From: Luteimonas sp.
GTDB taxonomy: Bacteria > Pseudomonadota > Gammaproteobacteria > Xanthomonadales > Xanthomonadaceae
Direction: 5' to 3'
Length of the DNA: 64,000 bases
Assembly: GCA_024707405.1 (NCBI GenBank)
Contig: JANPZU010000008.1
Location: forward strand, 1-64,000
A program made the position numbers and the translations under genes. Positions 36,408 to 44,300 of the stretch are shown piece after piece. The notes below the pieces were generated by a model. That model did not search any database, was not told the origin of the DNA, and worked only from the letters and a program-made list of their open reading frames with translations. Positions within the stretch are counted from its first letter, which is position 1, and the number at the start of each line of letters is the position of its first letter.

Positions 36408-36920
36408 ATGACAATGCTAAATGCCCTAGAGCAAGCTACCCGAGCTATTGGGGATTCGTACTTCTTACTGCCTATTGCGGGCCGGGATCGTCCCATCAAA
36501 CGTGAGCGTGTTTACTGCTACGAGCTTTTTCATCAACTACGCCTCGCTTTGCAGGACTCCCAACTTACGCTCACCGGCGAGCCTGACAAGCGCGGGCATC
36601 CTGATTTCCCGCCTATCAACCCAGACTTCATCCTCCATACTCCCGGCGGGCACGAGGAGAATACTGCGGCCGTGGAAGTAGAGTGCCGAGTAGGTCTTGA
36701 GCATCTGATCAAAGATTTACGCAACCTCAAGACAATGCGGGAGCGAGGCTACAGCACATTGGTACTACTGCTCTTCGCCAACCACAGCGTACCTTGGTCT
36801 AAGCTGGCACAAGCCTCTACAGAGGCAGGGATTGGCATTGGTGAGATTACGGTTCTACTCCATCGGGCAGCGGGCCAAGCGGCCACACAAGAGTTTCCAC
36901 CTGCTGTAACTGCTGCCTAA
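36408..36920 (+). CDS. Cassette 43: PD-(D/E)XK-like putative nuclease
   Basis: 170 residues, soluble. NPDFILHTPGGHEENTAAVEVEC gives a possible PD-(D/E)XK-type arrangement (PD, then a beta strand with ExE in place of ExK), followed by helix LEHLIKDLRNL and strand STLVLLLFANHS. The missing lysine makes catalysis uncertain. May act on DNA in defence; no methylase or partner in the cassette. ATG 36408; stop is the attC TAA. Confidence 0.72.
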   Translation: MTMLNALEQATRAIGDSYFLLPIAGRDRPIKRERVYCYELFHQLRLALQDSQLTLTGEPDKRGHPDFPPINPDFILHTPGGHEENTAAVEVECRVGLEHLIKDLRNLKTMRERGYSTLVLLLFANHSVPWSKLAQASTEAGIGIGEITVLLHRAAGQAATQEFPPAVTAA

Positions 36921-36974
36921 CAATTCATTCAAGCCGACGCCGCTTCGCGGCGCGGCTTAATTCAGGCGTTAGGC
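36915..36974 (+). repeat. attC43
   Basis: R'' GCCTAAC, R' GTTAGGC, class 1 stem. Confidence 0.96.
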
Positions 36975-36990
36975 AGCAGGTGAAGTACGT

Positions 36991-37458
36991 ATGAGATTGT
37001 GGTTATTGGCTCTGGCACTTGCACTCGCGTCATGCACTACTGTTCCCTCAATAGACGGGGGTGGAGTTGCACCGCCATTTGTGTCACCCGATGACTTCTA
37101 TGGCGTTAACTTCAAACCCGGACAGCCCGTGGCCGGTAGTGACTTGGTTTCTTCGTTGGCTACACCTAGAGACATCGAGGCACTTCACCACGATTTATCC
37201 CTAATTGAGAGCATTGCTAAAATTTCTGAATTGCGAGTAGAGGGCCACACAGACTCGTCTGAGTGTTCCGGACAAGACTGCGTTGACTTGTCGTTGAGGC
37301 GCGCACGCTATTTGACTGAATGGTTTGTTTCGCAAGGCGTTCCAGCATCAATGCTCCACGAGCCTAAAGGCTTTGGTTCGGATCGGCCAATACGAGACAA
37401 TTCTTCTGAGAGTGGCCGCACAGTCAATCGGCGCGCTTACGTAAGTTACGGGTGGTAG
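36991..37458 (+). CDS. Cassette 44: OmpA-family lipoprotein
   Basis: 155 residues. Lipobox LASC (C15) places it in the envelope. The C-terminal domain is OmpA/MotB peptidoglycan-binding: LRVEGHTDSSE, LSLRRARYLTEWFVSQGV, GFGSDRPI and NRRAYVSY. The insertion ECSGQDCVD in the domain carries two cysteines. Typical size for a compact Pal/OmpA-like lipoprotein. Ends with its own TAG. Confidence 0.9.
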   Translation: MRLWLLALALALASCTTVPSIDGGGVAPPFVSPDDFYGVNFKPGQPVAGSDLVSSLATPRDIEALHHDLSLIESIAKISELRVEGHTDSSECSGQDCVDLSLRRARYLTEWFVSQGVPASMLHEPKGFGSDRPIRDNSSESGRTVNRRAYVSYGW

Positions 37459-37473
37459 CTCTGTGCAGCTGCT

Positions 37474-37533
37474 GCCTAACAATTCATTCAAGCCGACGCC
37501 GCTTCGCGGCGCGGCTTAATTCAGGCGTTAGGC
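37474..37533 (+). repeat. attC44
   Basis: R'' GCCTAAC, R' GTTAGGC, class 1 stem. Confidence 0.96.
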
Positions 37534-37546
37534 CGCAGGAGAAAGT

Positions 37547-37825
37547 GTGCGGGACATTGACGTAATCATTTCTCAGCTGCATCTGATACACCCTGACATA
37601 TCAGCAGCTCAGCTGACTGTCTTACATCCCGGCACTGACGACGACGGTTTGTGGTTCTTCCGCCATCCGGCTACTGACGTTGAGGTGCAACTTGAGTCTA
37701 GTACCGGCGCTTGTCCCTTCTTGTTTGAAAGCTCAGGGTCGACTGATCGGCTCACAGCGGACAGTGTTGAGCAAGCCGTCGCATTCGTGGTCACAGGACT
37801 TGGCATTTCAGGGCCAGCGGCCTAA
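37547..37825 (+). CDS. Cassette 45: hypothetical protein, paralogue of cassettes 13 and 35
   Basis: 92 residues, GTG start behind AGGAGAAAGT; closest to the copy at 23143. Stop is the attC TAA. Confidence 0.85.
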   Translation: MRDIDVIISQLHLIHPDISAAQLTVLHPGTDDDGLWFFRHPATDVEVQLESSTGACPFLFESSGSTDRLTADSVEQAVAFVVTGLGISGPAA

Positions 37826-37879
37826 CAATTCATTCAAGCCGACGCCGCTTCGCGGCGCGGCTTAATTCAGGCGTTATGC
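37820..37879 (+). repeat. attC45
   Basis: R'' GCCTAAC, R' GTTATGC, class 1 stem. Confidence 0.96.
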
Positions 37880-38152
37880 GTGGTCTTCGGTCGTGTGTAG
37901 CTGTGTCAACGCCAACTTGTGACACTTTGGCAATTTGCGTCGCGCCTCGTTCTAGGCTTCGCCAAACATCGTGACGCACCGCCCGGCAACCGGACAGAGA
38001 ATTGCTATCGGATGGGCGGTGCCGCGAGCTTCGGTGTTATCCCAAGCGCGTGGCCACTCATTGCCCAGGCTTTCATCTGCTGGCTCTCGCATCCCGATTG
38101 GCGCGGGCGTAAGATCACTTCAGCTTGCAGGGCTCACCGACTGACGGGCGCT
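37874..38152 (+). other. Cassette 46, noncoding family E copy 1
   Basis: 279 bp starting TTATGCGTGGTC; its 3' quarter (GCGGGCGTAAGATC... GGGCGCTGCATAAC) is homologous to family D. A 79-codon frame from 37919 (GTG/ATG-like start) is not kept in copy 2 as a convincing protein. Appears identical to copy 3 at 56043. Confidence 0.75.
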
Positions 38153-38212
38153 GCATAACAACTCATTCAAGCCGACGCCGCTTCGCGGCGCGGCTTAATT
38201 CAGGCGTTAGGT
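38153..38212 (+). repeat. attC46
   Basis: R'' GCATAAC, R' GTTAGGT, class 1 stem, left arm AACTCATTC. Confidence 0.96.
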
Positions 38213-38216
38213 GCTC

Positions 38217-38534
38217 ATGGACTCGTCCACCAAAGAGCTGATAGCCACACTCGAAGAACTCGCCAAGCTGCCGGAGAGCGACGGCGACCGCCACTGGAGT
38301 GCCTGGATGCGTCGCGCCAAGTTGCGCTTAGAGAACCTTGACTACTCTGGCGCCGAATATTTACTCAGTGCGTATGGTGGGATGGGGTCATTCAACGATC
38401 TCATACTTGGCCAAACGCAAATTAACGGCCAGTTTGCTTGGAAAGCTGGCCACATTGAGCTCAACGACAGGTTTGATGAACTTCGCTACAAGGCATCGGG
38501 CTTGGCACGACGAATCAAGAGGAGCGTTCGGTGA
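38217..38534 (+). CDS. Cassette 47: DUF6966-like protein
   Basis: 105 residues, soluble and helical. The segment AEYLLSAYGGMGSFNDLIL is characteristic of the DUF6966 group of small proteins of unknown role, often near polymorphic toxin loci. ATG 38217 preferred over GTG 38211 that overlaps R'. Confidence 0.8.
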   Translation: MDSSTKELIATLEELAKLPESDGDRHWSAWMRRAKLRLENLDYSGAEYLLSAYGGMGSFNDLILGQTQINGQFAWKAGHIELNDRFDELRYKASGLARRIKRSVR

Positions 38535-38541
38535 CGTACGC

Positions 38542-38601
38542 ACCTAACAATTCATTCAAGCCGAACCCGCTTTGCGGGTCGGCTTAATTCAGGCGTTAGC
38601 G
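38542..38601 (+). repeat. attC47
   Basis: R'' ACCTAAC, R' GTTAGCG, class 4 stem with TTT loop. Confidence 0.95.
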
Positions 38602-38604
38602 CCC

Positions 38605-38889
38605 ATGAAACGCTTTCCCATTACTTTGTTTCTCCTCACTGGATGTTCTACCTCACCGAGCCTTCTTACGTCCGATGCGGCGAATTTTCCGCTATCGGAA
38701 TGCGCTCCCGAAAATATTGCCGCCGTTGAGCGAGAGGTCAGCCGACTTTGGGCACTAGTGCCAGATGTCGCAAATCCGGAGCTTGAGTTTACGGACGACG
38801 ATCTTGCAACTGCAGCAGAACTTGGAGCAGATGCCGGAGAAGCCGCAGGTCTTCTTAAACAGCTGCTACAGCGCTGCCATGTGCGCTAA
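38605..38889 (+). CDS. Cassette 48: small lipoprotein
   Basis: 94 residues; lipobox LLTGC (C14). The mature part is acidic and helical with one further cysteine pair position (SECAPEN, QRCHVR). No family recognised. Stop is the attC TAA. Confidence 0.78.
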   Translation: MKRFPITLFLLTGCSTSPSLLTSDAANFPLSECAPENIAAVEREVSRLWALVPDVANPELEFTDDDLATAAELGADAGEAAGLLKQLLQRCHVR

Positions 38890-38943
38890 CAATTCATTCA
38901 AGCCGACGCCGCTTCGCGGCGCGGCTTAATTCAGGCGTTAGGC
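38884..38943 (+). repeat. attC48
   Basis: R'' CGCTAAC, R' GTTAGGC, class 1 stem. Confidence 0.96.
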
Positions 38944-38957
38944 CTGCAACGATAATC

Positions 38958-39293
38958 ATGAGCACTCTGATCAGTTCAATCTTTCTGCTGTCTCTCGTCG
39001 CAATGGTGCTCGTCTATCCCATGTACTTCATTAGCCTGTCCGCCTTCGGGAAGATCATGGTGCGGGATCATTCCGACTTAGTTGGGCAAAAGTGTCTCAG
39101 TCTCCGTGACTCCTACAAGTTTCTACAATTAGTGAAGACTGGCCGGCTTGGCGATCGCCAGATTTCACCTGATGCGGCTCGCGCCCATTCAAGCGCCAAA
39201 AGGCTCCTGTATATTGGCATGTCGCTGTTCATGGTTGTCCTGCTTATTGTCCTTGCCGATTCTGTTGTCAGCAAAAGTGGCATGCAGGCCTAA
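38958..39293 (+). CDS. Cassette 49: membrane protein (copy 1)
   Basis: 111 residues with helices at about 4-30 and 84-103 and a charged middle loop (GQKCLSLRDSYKFLQLVK). No family recognised. Apparently identical to the gene at 56396. Stop is the attC TAA; cassette ends pair over ten bases (TTAGGCCTGC/GCAGGCCTAA). Confidence 0.82.
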   Translation: MSTLISSIFLLSLVAMVLVYPMYFISLSAFGKIMVRDHSDLVGQKCLSLRDSYKFLQLVKTGRLGDRQISPDAARAHSSAKRLLYIGMSLFMVVLLIVLADSVVSKSGMQA

Positions 39294-39347
39294 CAATTCA
39301 TTCAAGCCGACGCCGCTTCGCGGCGCGGCTTAATTCAGGCGTTAGGG
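39288..39347 (+). repeat. attC49
   Basis: R'' GCCTAAC, R' GTTAGGG, class 1 stem. Confidence 0.96.
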
Positions 39348-39357
39348 GGCGTACCAC

Positions 39358-39825
39358 ATGCTGTTTATACTTCTAGCGTTGGCTGCTACAGCAGCATCCG
39401 CCTACCTGTATGGATTGACAGGTTTAATTCTTGGCGGAGCAGCTTCATTTCTATTTCTCATATTACTTAACACGCTTATAAAAAAATTCAAGATTGGATT
39501 CATTCCATCTGAGGTTAAAGATCAGGTCGCAACTGACTTCATAGCAGCCAACCATGACTTGGTAGAGAAGTGCAAGGGCACATACACTGCTTATGAATTA
39601 AAAGAACTTGTCTCATCTCTTCTAGAGAGAATGATGGAGCAATCTGTCTACAATTCAAAAGCAAACCACATGGGATCTCCTACCAGCTTCCCGGTTTTCA
39701 TTCATTCTGCGAATGAACTGATAGCCAAGTTAGATACAAGCCTAGACATTGAAGTAGCCCATGAGGTTGTTTCTTACACAATGAAGCATCCACTGCTTTT
39801 TGGTGGCGGATCATCCGCCCCCTAA
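39358..39825 (+). CDS. Cassette 50: membrane-anchored hypothetical protein
   Basis: 155 residues: two N-terminal helices (2-18 and 20-40), then a soluble helical domain of about 110 residues. Lower GC than most neighbours (AAAAAATTCAAG stretch), suggesting a different origin. No family recognised. Stop is the attC TAA. Confidence 0.78.
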   Translation: MLFILLALAATAASAYLYGLTGLILGGAASFLFLILLNTLIKKFKIGFIPSEVKDQVATDFIAANHDLVEKCKGTYTAYELKELVSSLLERMMEQSVYNSKANHMGSPTSFPVFIHSANELIAKLDTSLDIEVAHEVVSYTMKHPLLFGGGSSAP

Positions 39826-39879
39826 CAATTCATTCAAGCCGACGCCGCTTCGCGGCGCGGCTTAATTCAGGCGTTAGGC
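39820..39879 (+). repeat. attC50
   Basis: R'' CCCTAAC, R' GTTAGGC, class 1 stem. Confidence 0.96.
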
Positions 39880-39882
39880 CTC

Positions 39883-40268
39883 ATGCCATACGTTCAAGCA
39901 ATCCTTTCAGACCCTTGGGCACTCCTAGCCCTTGCGCTGCTCATACCGGGATTGCTCATTTCTGCTCTCCGGCGCCCCAGAAACCCCGCATCACGCAAGT
40001 ACGCCATCTGGTTGCTTTGGGCCTTCTGCTTTGGGCCTTCTGCTTCGGGCTCCTCGCAGTCTGGGGCATGCGCCAGGAGAGGCTCGTCATCGCTGGCGGT
40101 CTAGCCCCGTCCGAAGATCAACCAGTCGCAGTCTCAGTCAAAGGCACCGTACGTTACGTCGCCCCGATACTGGCTTACCGCCATGGCTCGTCAATGTGGT
40201 TACTGCTTATATGCGGCCTTGGCTTCGTTGCTGCGCATAAGCTTGCGCGGGTCGGGGATGAGGCCTAA
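39883..40268 (+). pseudogene. Cassette 51: membrane-protein gene broken by a 14-bp tandem duplication
   Basis: The frame starting at 39883 (PYVQAILSDPWALLALALLI, two helices) is lost at a perfect tandem repeat TTGGGCCTTCTGCT (40017-40030 and 40031-40044). The frame that ends at the attC TAA (LLAVWGMRQERLVIAGG ... AHKLARVGDEA) matches the upstream frame if one repeat is removed. Repaired, it would be about 123 residues with three helices, typical of DUF3592-like small membrane proteins (weak resemblance). Confidence 0.8.
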
Positions 40269-40322
40269 CAATTCATTCAAGCCGACGCCGCTTCGCGGCG
40301 CGGCTTAATTCAGGCGTTAGGG
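40263..40322 (+). repeat. attC51
   Basis: R'' GCCTAAC, R' GTTAGGG, class 1 stem. Confidence 0.96.
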
Positions 40323-40330
40323 CTCATACC

Positions 40331-40840
40331 GTGCATCGCTACTACTTCATTGATTCAGGTGGCGAGGACACTAACCTCCAGCTTTACTCGCTAAAGCAAG
40401 CAAAGAATCAGTGGGCCGCGCTGCAAGATGATCTATCAGCCGGCGACCAGGTCGAACATTTCCATGAGCGTTGCGTTATCCTTATCTGCACAATCGGGCT
40501 AAGCGTGTCTCAGCTGCTCGGGCAGAACAATCCTGAGCCTAGTGACCGAGTGCCATCTCCTAAGAGCATCTTTGATTCGCTGGTAGATAGGCACAGACTC
40601 GATTCGGCATTGAAGAGAAAGTTCAAAGAGTTCATAGATACTTACGATCATTGTCGTCATTTCGGGCTGAACGACGATGGTTCAAGACATTGGCAAGTGA
40701 GCCAAGTGACTTTGGACAAAACTCGTGAGACATACGAGTTCGGGCTTCTGGTCTGGGACACGGTTATTAGCATCTTCCGGCGAGATCCGAAGAACGAACT
40801 GGACGAACTTGATCTGTCGGTAGTACAAGATGAGCCCTAA
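40331..40840 (+). CDS. Cassette 52: hypothetical helical protein
   Basis: 169 residues, GTG start, helical. FKEFIDTYDHCRHFGLND followed by YEFGLLVWDTVISIFRRD resembles HEPN-like or Abi-type accessory proteins, but the RxxxxxH catalytic pattern is not clear. Stop is the attC TAA. Confidence 0.75.
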   Translation: MHRYYFIDSGGEDTNLQLYSLKQAKNQWAALQDDLSAGDQVEHFHERCVILICTIGLSVSQLLGQNNPEPSDRVPSPKSIFDSLVDRHRLDSALKRKFKEFIDTYDHCRHFGLNDDGSRHWQVSQVTLDKTRETYEFGLLVWDTVISIFRRDPKNELDELDLSVVQDEP

Positions 40841-40894
40841 CAATTCATTCAAGCCGACGCCGCTTCGCGGCGCGGCTTAATTCAGGCGTTAGCC
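40835..40894 (+). repeat. attC52
   Basis: R'' CCCTAAC, R' GTTAGCC, class 1 stem. Confidence 0.96.
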
Positions 40895-40898
40895 CTCT

Positions 40899-41228
40899 AT
40901 GCGCAAACTCAGTCGCACCGTTCAAATCATCTCCCTCTCCACGACTCTGGCGTTCTCCGGCTCCGCCTGCTCTACGGATACGGCTGGTGACGCCAATTGG
41001 CCCCTAGGGACATGGGTAAAGACTGTCGACGAGGACAATGGGCCACCGGACTCCATTACCTTCCGTGCAGACGGCACCTTCGCCACTTACGACAATCAGT
41101 GTAAAGAGCACACCAACACCTACTTCGTTGAGAAGGACATGGTTTTTCTAGTGATTCCACTGGCAAAGGGGCCGATAGCGCTAGTTCTTCAGCCAACTGC
41201 TGACAAGAAATCCATGTCCTTCACCTAG
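40899..41228 (+). CDS. Cassette 53: secreted lipocalin-like protein, probably truncated by a nonsense codon
   Basis: 109 residues as read: signal peptide with lipobox-like GSAC (C24), then WPLGTWVKTVDEDNGPPDSI and TFRADGTFATYDNQC, the pattern of small lipocalin-like lipoproteins. After TAG at 41226-41228 the same frame stays open for 21 codons (NNAVYVPTGAPHCQ) to the attC TAA at 41292, the usual stop position. TAG may thus be a recent nonsense mutation. Confidence 0.75.
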   Translation: MRKLSRTVQIISLSTTLAFSGSACSTDTAGDANWPLGTWVKTVDEDNGPPDSITFRADGTFATYDNQCKEHTNTYFVEKDMVFLVIPLAKGPIALVLQPTADKKSMSFT

Positions 41229-41288
41229 CCCCGCACGCAGAACAATGCTGTTTATGTGCCCACTGGCGCACCGCATTGCCAGCCAGAG

Positions 41289-41348
41289 GACTAACAATTC
41301 ATTCAAGCCGACGCCGCTTCGCGGCGCGGCTTAATTCAGGCGTTATGC
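41289..41348 (+). repeat. attC53
   Basis: R'' GACTAAC, R' GTTATGC, class 1 stem. Confidence 0.96.
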
Positions 41349-41610
41349 GTGGAATGGCAGCTTAAAGCGGCCGCTTCGTCCGCTTGATCGCTCCGCTTAT
41401 CAACGTCTCTGCTCTTTCTTCGTCCAGCACCGTGGGCGCCACCATTGCGATCATCCAGGCTCCGCTATCGTCCAGTGGGCGCCAACGGACTTCGGTGGCT
41501 TTCTTTCCGGGCCACTCACTCCCGCGCCCTTCGTTTGGTGGCTATCGCATCCCTGCTTTGCCGGGCGTAAGATCGGGGAAACCTGCACGACTCACCGACT
41601 GGCGGGGACT
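41343..41610 (+). other. Cassette 54, noncoding family D copy 3
   Basis: 268 bp, diverged in the first third; GGCGCCAACGGACTTCGG block kept. Confidence 0.75.
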
Positions 41611-41670
41611 GCATAACAACTCATTCAAGCCGACGCCACTTCGCGGCGCGGCTTAATTCAGGCGTTAGGC
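41611..41670 (+). repeat. attC54
   Basis: R'' GCATAAC, R' GTTAGGC; CGCCAC against GCGGCG, an intermediate between classes 1 and 3 with one mispair. Confidence 0.94.
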
Positions 41671-41674
41671 CTCA

Positions 41675-42109
41675 ATGGAAGAACTCAAGCAACCTGAAGA
41701 ATCTCGTAGACCACTGCACTGGTCACTGCGGCTTGTAAGCGGTCTGTTCTTCTTGCTATCTGGGTTCGTTTGCCTTGCTGGTTCTGCAATTCTCATTCTT
41801 GACCCTCAGTCGCAGAACCCGCTGGTAGCACAAGCTACCGGCGTTGTAATGGCCTTGCTCAGCGTCTGGGTTCTTGCAGTCGCTATCCGCCTGCTATTAA
41901 ATCGGCCCAACCGGGGCGGCCTGCTGTCGCCTCTCACGCTTCGGCTAATGGCAATCTACATGGTTGCAATGCCTACGTTCTTGCTCGTCACAGGCCGTAG
42001 CAGCTCTTGGTCGCTCATGCAGTACCTTCAGGCCGGAATCTTCATCTTCGGCGCATTCGGCATCTGGCGTTTGGCTGCGTGGCGTCAAGCCAGCAATCTA
42101 CCGGCATGA
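41675..42109 (+). CDS. Cassette 55: four-helix membrane protein
   Basis: 144 residues with helices at about 20-42, 52-73, 86-105 and 116-133. No family recognised. Ends with its own TGA three bases before the attC. Confidence 0.78.
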   Translation: MEELKQPEESRRPLHWSLRLVSGLFFLLSGFVCLAGSAILILDPQSQNPLVAQATGVVMALLSVWVLAVAIRLLLNRPNRGGLLSPLTLRLMAIYMVAMPTFLLVTGRSSSWSLMQYLQAGIFIFGAFGIWRLAAWRQASNLPA

Positions 42110-42110
42110 G

Positions 42111-42170
42111 GCCTAACAATTCATTCAAGCCGACGCCGCTTCGCGGCGCGGCTTAATTCAGGCGTTAGGC
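42111..42170 (+). repeat. attC55
   Basis: R'' GCCTAAC, R' GTTAGGC, class 1 stem. Confidence 0.96.
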
Positions 42171-42172
42171 AT

Positions 42173-42559
42173 GTGGTGAAACTGTCTCGGCAGACCCAGA
42201 TTTGGAACCGCGCTTGCCTTGGATCTGGCGGGTCGTCACTAGCCGCTGGAGACCAAGCACTTTCTTCGCTCCTGCTCGCACACGGCTTAGCAATGAATGG
42301 CGGCGTGGTTCATGCCCTAGAGTGCTTGAGCCAGCCCGAGGTTGCTGCAGCAGTGGCTGGCTTCAACTATTTTGGCTTAGCTGAGGCAGCCTGCGTATTC
42401 CAGCAGCTACCGGATAGCACCGAGGAGACTGAGGAGCGTCTTAACCAACTGTACCGGACTGCTATACCAAGCGACGAGACTTTGGCTCATGCTTTCCGTG
42501 TCAAGCTACTCGCCTCACCAGAGGCATTTGCACCTACAGATCACGGGGCACATGCCTAA
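42173..42559 (+). CDS. Cassette 56: hypothetical protein
   Basis: 128 residues, GTG start 2 bp after R'. Helical; AHGLAMNGGVVHALECL and FNYFGLAEAACVFQQL faintly resemble DMP19-like domains. Stop is the attC TAA. Confidence 0.75.
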   Translation: MVKLSRQTQIWNRACLGSGGSSLAAGDQALSSLLLAHGLAMNGGVVHALECLSQPEVAAAVAGFNYFGLAEAACVFQQLPDSTEETEERLNQLYRTAIPSDETLAHAFRVKLLASPEAFAPTDHGAHA

Positions 42560-42613
42560 CAATTCATTCAAGCCGACGCCACTTCGTGGCGCGGCTTAAT
42601 TCAGGCGTTATGC
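42554..42613 (+). repeat. attC56
   Basis: R'' GCCTAAC, R' GTTATGC, class 3 stem. Confidence 0.96.
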
Positions 42614-42886
42614 GTGGCCTGCTGGCTTGTGTTGCTGCGTCAACGCCAACTTGTGACACTTCGGCAATTTGCGTCGCGCCTCGTTCTCGGCTTCGCCAAA
42701 CATCGTGACGCACCGCCCGGCAACCGGACAGAAAATCGCTATCGGATCGTCGGCGCCGCGGGCTTCGGTGTTATCCCAAGCACACGGCCACTCACTGCCC
42801 GGGTTTTCATCTGCCGGCCCTCGCATCCCGATTGGCGCGGGCGTAAGATCGCTTCAGCTTGCAGGGCTCACCGACTGGCGGGCGCT
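42608..42886 (+). other. Cassette 57, noncoding family E copy 2
   Basis: 279 bp, diverged from copies 1 and 3 at scattered positions without frame preference. Confidence 0.75.
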
Positions 42887-42946
42887 GCATAACAACTCAT
42901 TCAAGCCGACGCCGCTTCGCGGCGCGGCTTAATTCAGGCGTTAGAC
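42887..42946 (+). repeat. attC57
   Basis: R'' GCATAAC, R' GTTAGAC, class 1 stem, left arm AACTCATTC. Confidence 0.96.
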
Positions 42947-42951
42947 CTTCT

Positions 42952-43479
42952 ATGAAATACATCCTGACTCAACTTACAAGCCCAGAATGGTGGTTTACGG
43001 TTGTCTTCATCGGCCTGTTCGTTTCTGTACTTGGAAACTATGCAAGAGACTGGATTGGAAGATCTCTATCAAAGCTATCCAAAGGCCTTGCTGCAAAGAT
43101 ACGGGCTTTGAGAGTGCGTCGGCGCCTTAGAGCAAGGTTTCTATCTAGAAACACGGATCTTCTTCAGATCGATTACACAAGAGCCATCATTGACCTTCTG
43201 CTTGCTTCTTTTGTTATCGCTTTATCGTTCGTGCTCCCAGCCTGGGACACACTTATCCAGCACTACCCACAGGCAGACTTCCTTGTTAGTACGGTTGGAG
43301 TTCCTCAACTCCCTAGGTGGGCGCAAGTCACGTTGTATGCCGTTCTTTTAATTCAAGGCATGTTCCTGTGGAATAAATTCCTAAGAATATTTTCGACATG
43401 TGAACGTGCAAGGCGAATGCGAATGAAGAGAAGGTCTAACAATTCATTCAAGCCGACGCCGCTTCGCGGCGCGGCTTAA
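42952..43479 (+). CDS. Cassette 58: membrane protein with attC-encoded tail
   Basis: 175 residues with helices at about 13-30, 77-95 and 121-140, and a basic cytoplasmic segment (KIRALRVRRRLRARFLSR). No family recognised. The frame crosses R'' and ends NNSFKPTPLRGAA at the attC stem TAA. Confidence 0.8.
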   Translation: MKYILTQLTSPEWWFTVVFIGLFVSVLGNYARDWIGRSLSKLSKGLAAKIRALRVRRRLRARFLSRNTDLLQIDYTRAIIDLLLASFVIALSFVLPAWDTLIQHYPQADFLVSTVGVPQLPRWAQVTLYAVLLIQGMFLWNKFLRIFSTCERARRMRMKRRSNNSFKPTPLRGAA

Positions 43480-43493
43480 TTCAGGCGTTATGC
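43434..43493 (+). repeat. attC58
   Basis: R'' GTCTAAC, R' GTTATGC, class 1 stem; translated by the preceding gene. Confidence 0.96.
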
Positions 43494-43755
43494 GTGGAAT
43501 GGCGGTTAACAGCGGTCGCTTCATCATTTGATCGCTTCGCCTACCAACGTCGGCGCTTCTGCTTTCGCCTGACTTCGTAGGCGCCAGCATTTCGACCTGA
43601 CAGACTCCGCTATCGTCTAGTGGGCGCCAACGGACTTCGGCGGCATTGGTTCCGGGCCACTCACTCCCGTGGCCTTCGTTTGGTGGCTATCGCATCCCGG
43701 TCTTGCCGAGCGTAAGATCCGTCAGATGTGCAGGGTTCGCCGGTTAGCGGGGACT
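43488..43755 (+). other. Cassette 59, noncoding family D copy 4
   Basis: 268 bp; no open frame of note on either strand except attC-derived ones. Confidence 0.75.
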
Positions 43756-43815
43756 GCATAACAATTCATTCAAGCCGACGCCACTTCGTGGCGCGGCTTA
43801 ATTCAGGCGTTAGCG
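43756..43815 (+). repeat. attC59
   Basis: R'' GCATAAC, R' GTTAGCG, class 3 stem. Confidence 0.96.
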
Positions 43816-43824
43816 CTCAATAAC

Positions 43825-44223
43825 ATGCATCCCAGCAACCACAATAAGTCACTCGAACAGCTTGAGGGCGATCGTTGGGGCGAGCCTGACTTTCAGTCTC
43901 ACCTTGTTACGGAATGCCACAGGCTGCGCAAGGTTGCTATCGGACAATTCTCTGTCGAGAACCTTCGCATCATGATCGGCCAAGGTTTCGGGCTCCAGCA
44001 TCTTGTACCCATAGCTTTGGAGCGCCTCTACGACAACCCGTTCGTTGAGGGGGACTTCTACCCTGGCGACTTATTGCTTGCTCTGGCAAAAGCTCCGTCT
44101 ATCTTCTGGGAGGCCAATCCAGATCTCATGACTGACATGCAGGCTGTCATCGGCCGAGCTGAGCGGGCGGCCGACCTTGTTCGCGACGAATTGCTTCCAG
44201 CTTGGGCTACAAATTTCCGGTAG
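43825..44223 (+). CDS. Cassette 60: CdiI-type contact-dependent inhibition immunity protein
   Basis: 132 residues, soluble. The pattern SLEQLEGDRWGEPDFQSHLV, LRIMIGQGFGLQHLVPIALE and GDFYPGDLLLALAKAP is that of the CDI immunity family PF18616-like (CdiI_3). Such proteins neutralise the C-terminal toxin of a CdiA/BrnT-like polymorphic toxin delivered by neighbours. No cdiA or cdiB is nearby, so it is an orphan immunity gene. Confidence 0.85.
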   Translation: MHPSNHNKSLEQLEGDRWGEPDFQSHLVTECHRLRKVAIGQFSVENLRIMIGQGFGLQHLVPIALERLYDNPFVEGDFYPGDLLLALAKAPSIFWEANPDLMTDMQAVIGRAERAADLVRDELLPAWATNFR

Positions 44224-44229
44224 ATTGAG

Positions 44230-44289
44230 CGCTAACAATTCATTCAAGCCGACGCCGCTTCGCGGCGCGGCTTAATTCAGGCGTTAGGT
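44230..44289 (+). repeat. attC60
   Basis: R'' CGCTAAC, R' GTTAGGT, class 1 stem. Confidence 0.96.
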
Positions 44290-44300
44290 GCCTATCCACA

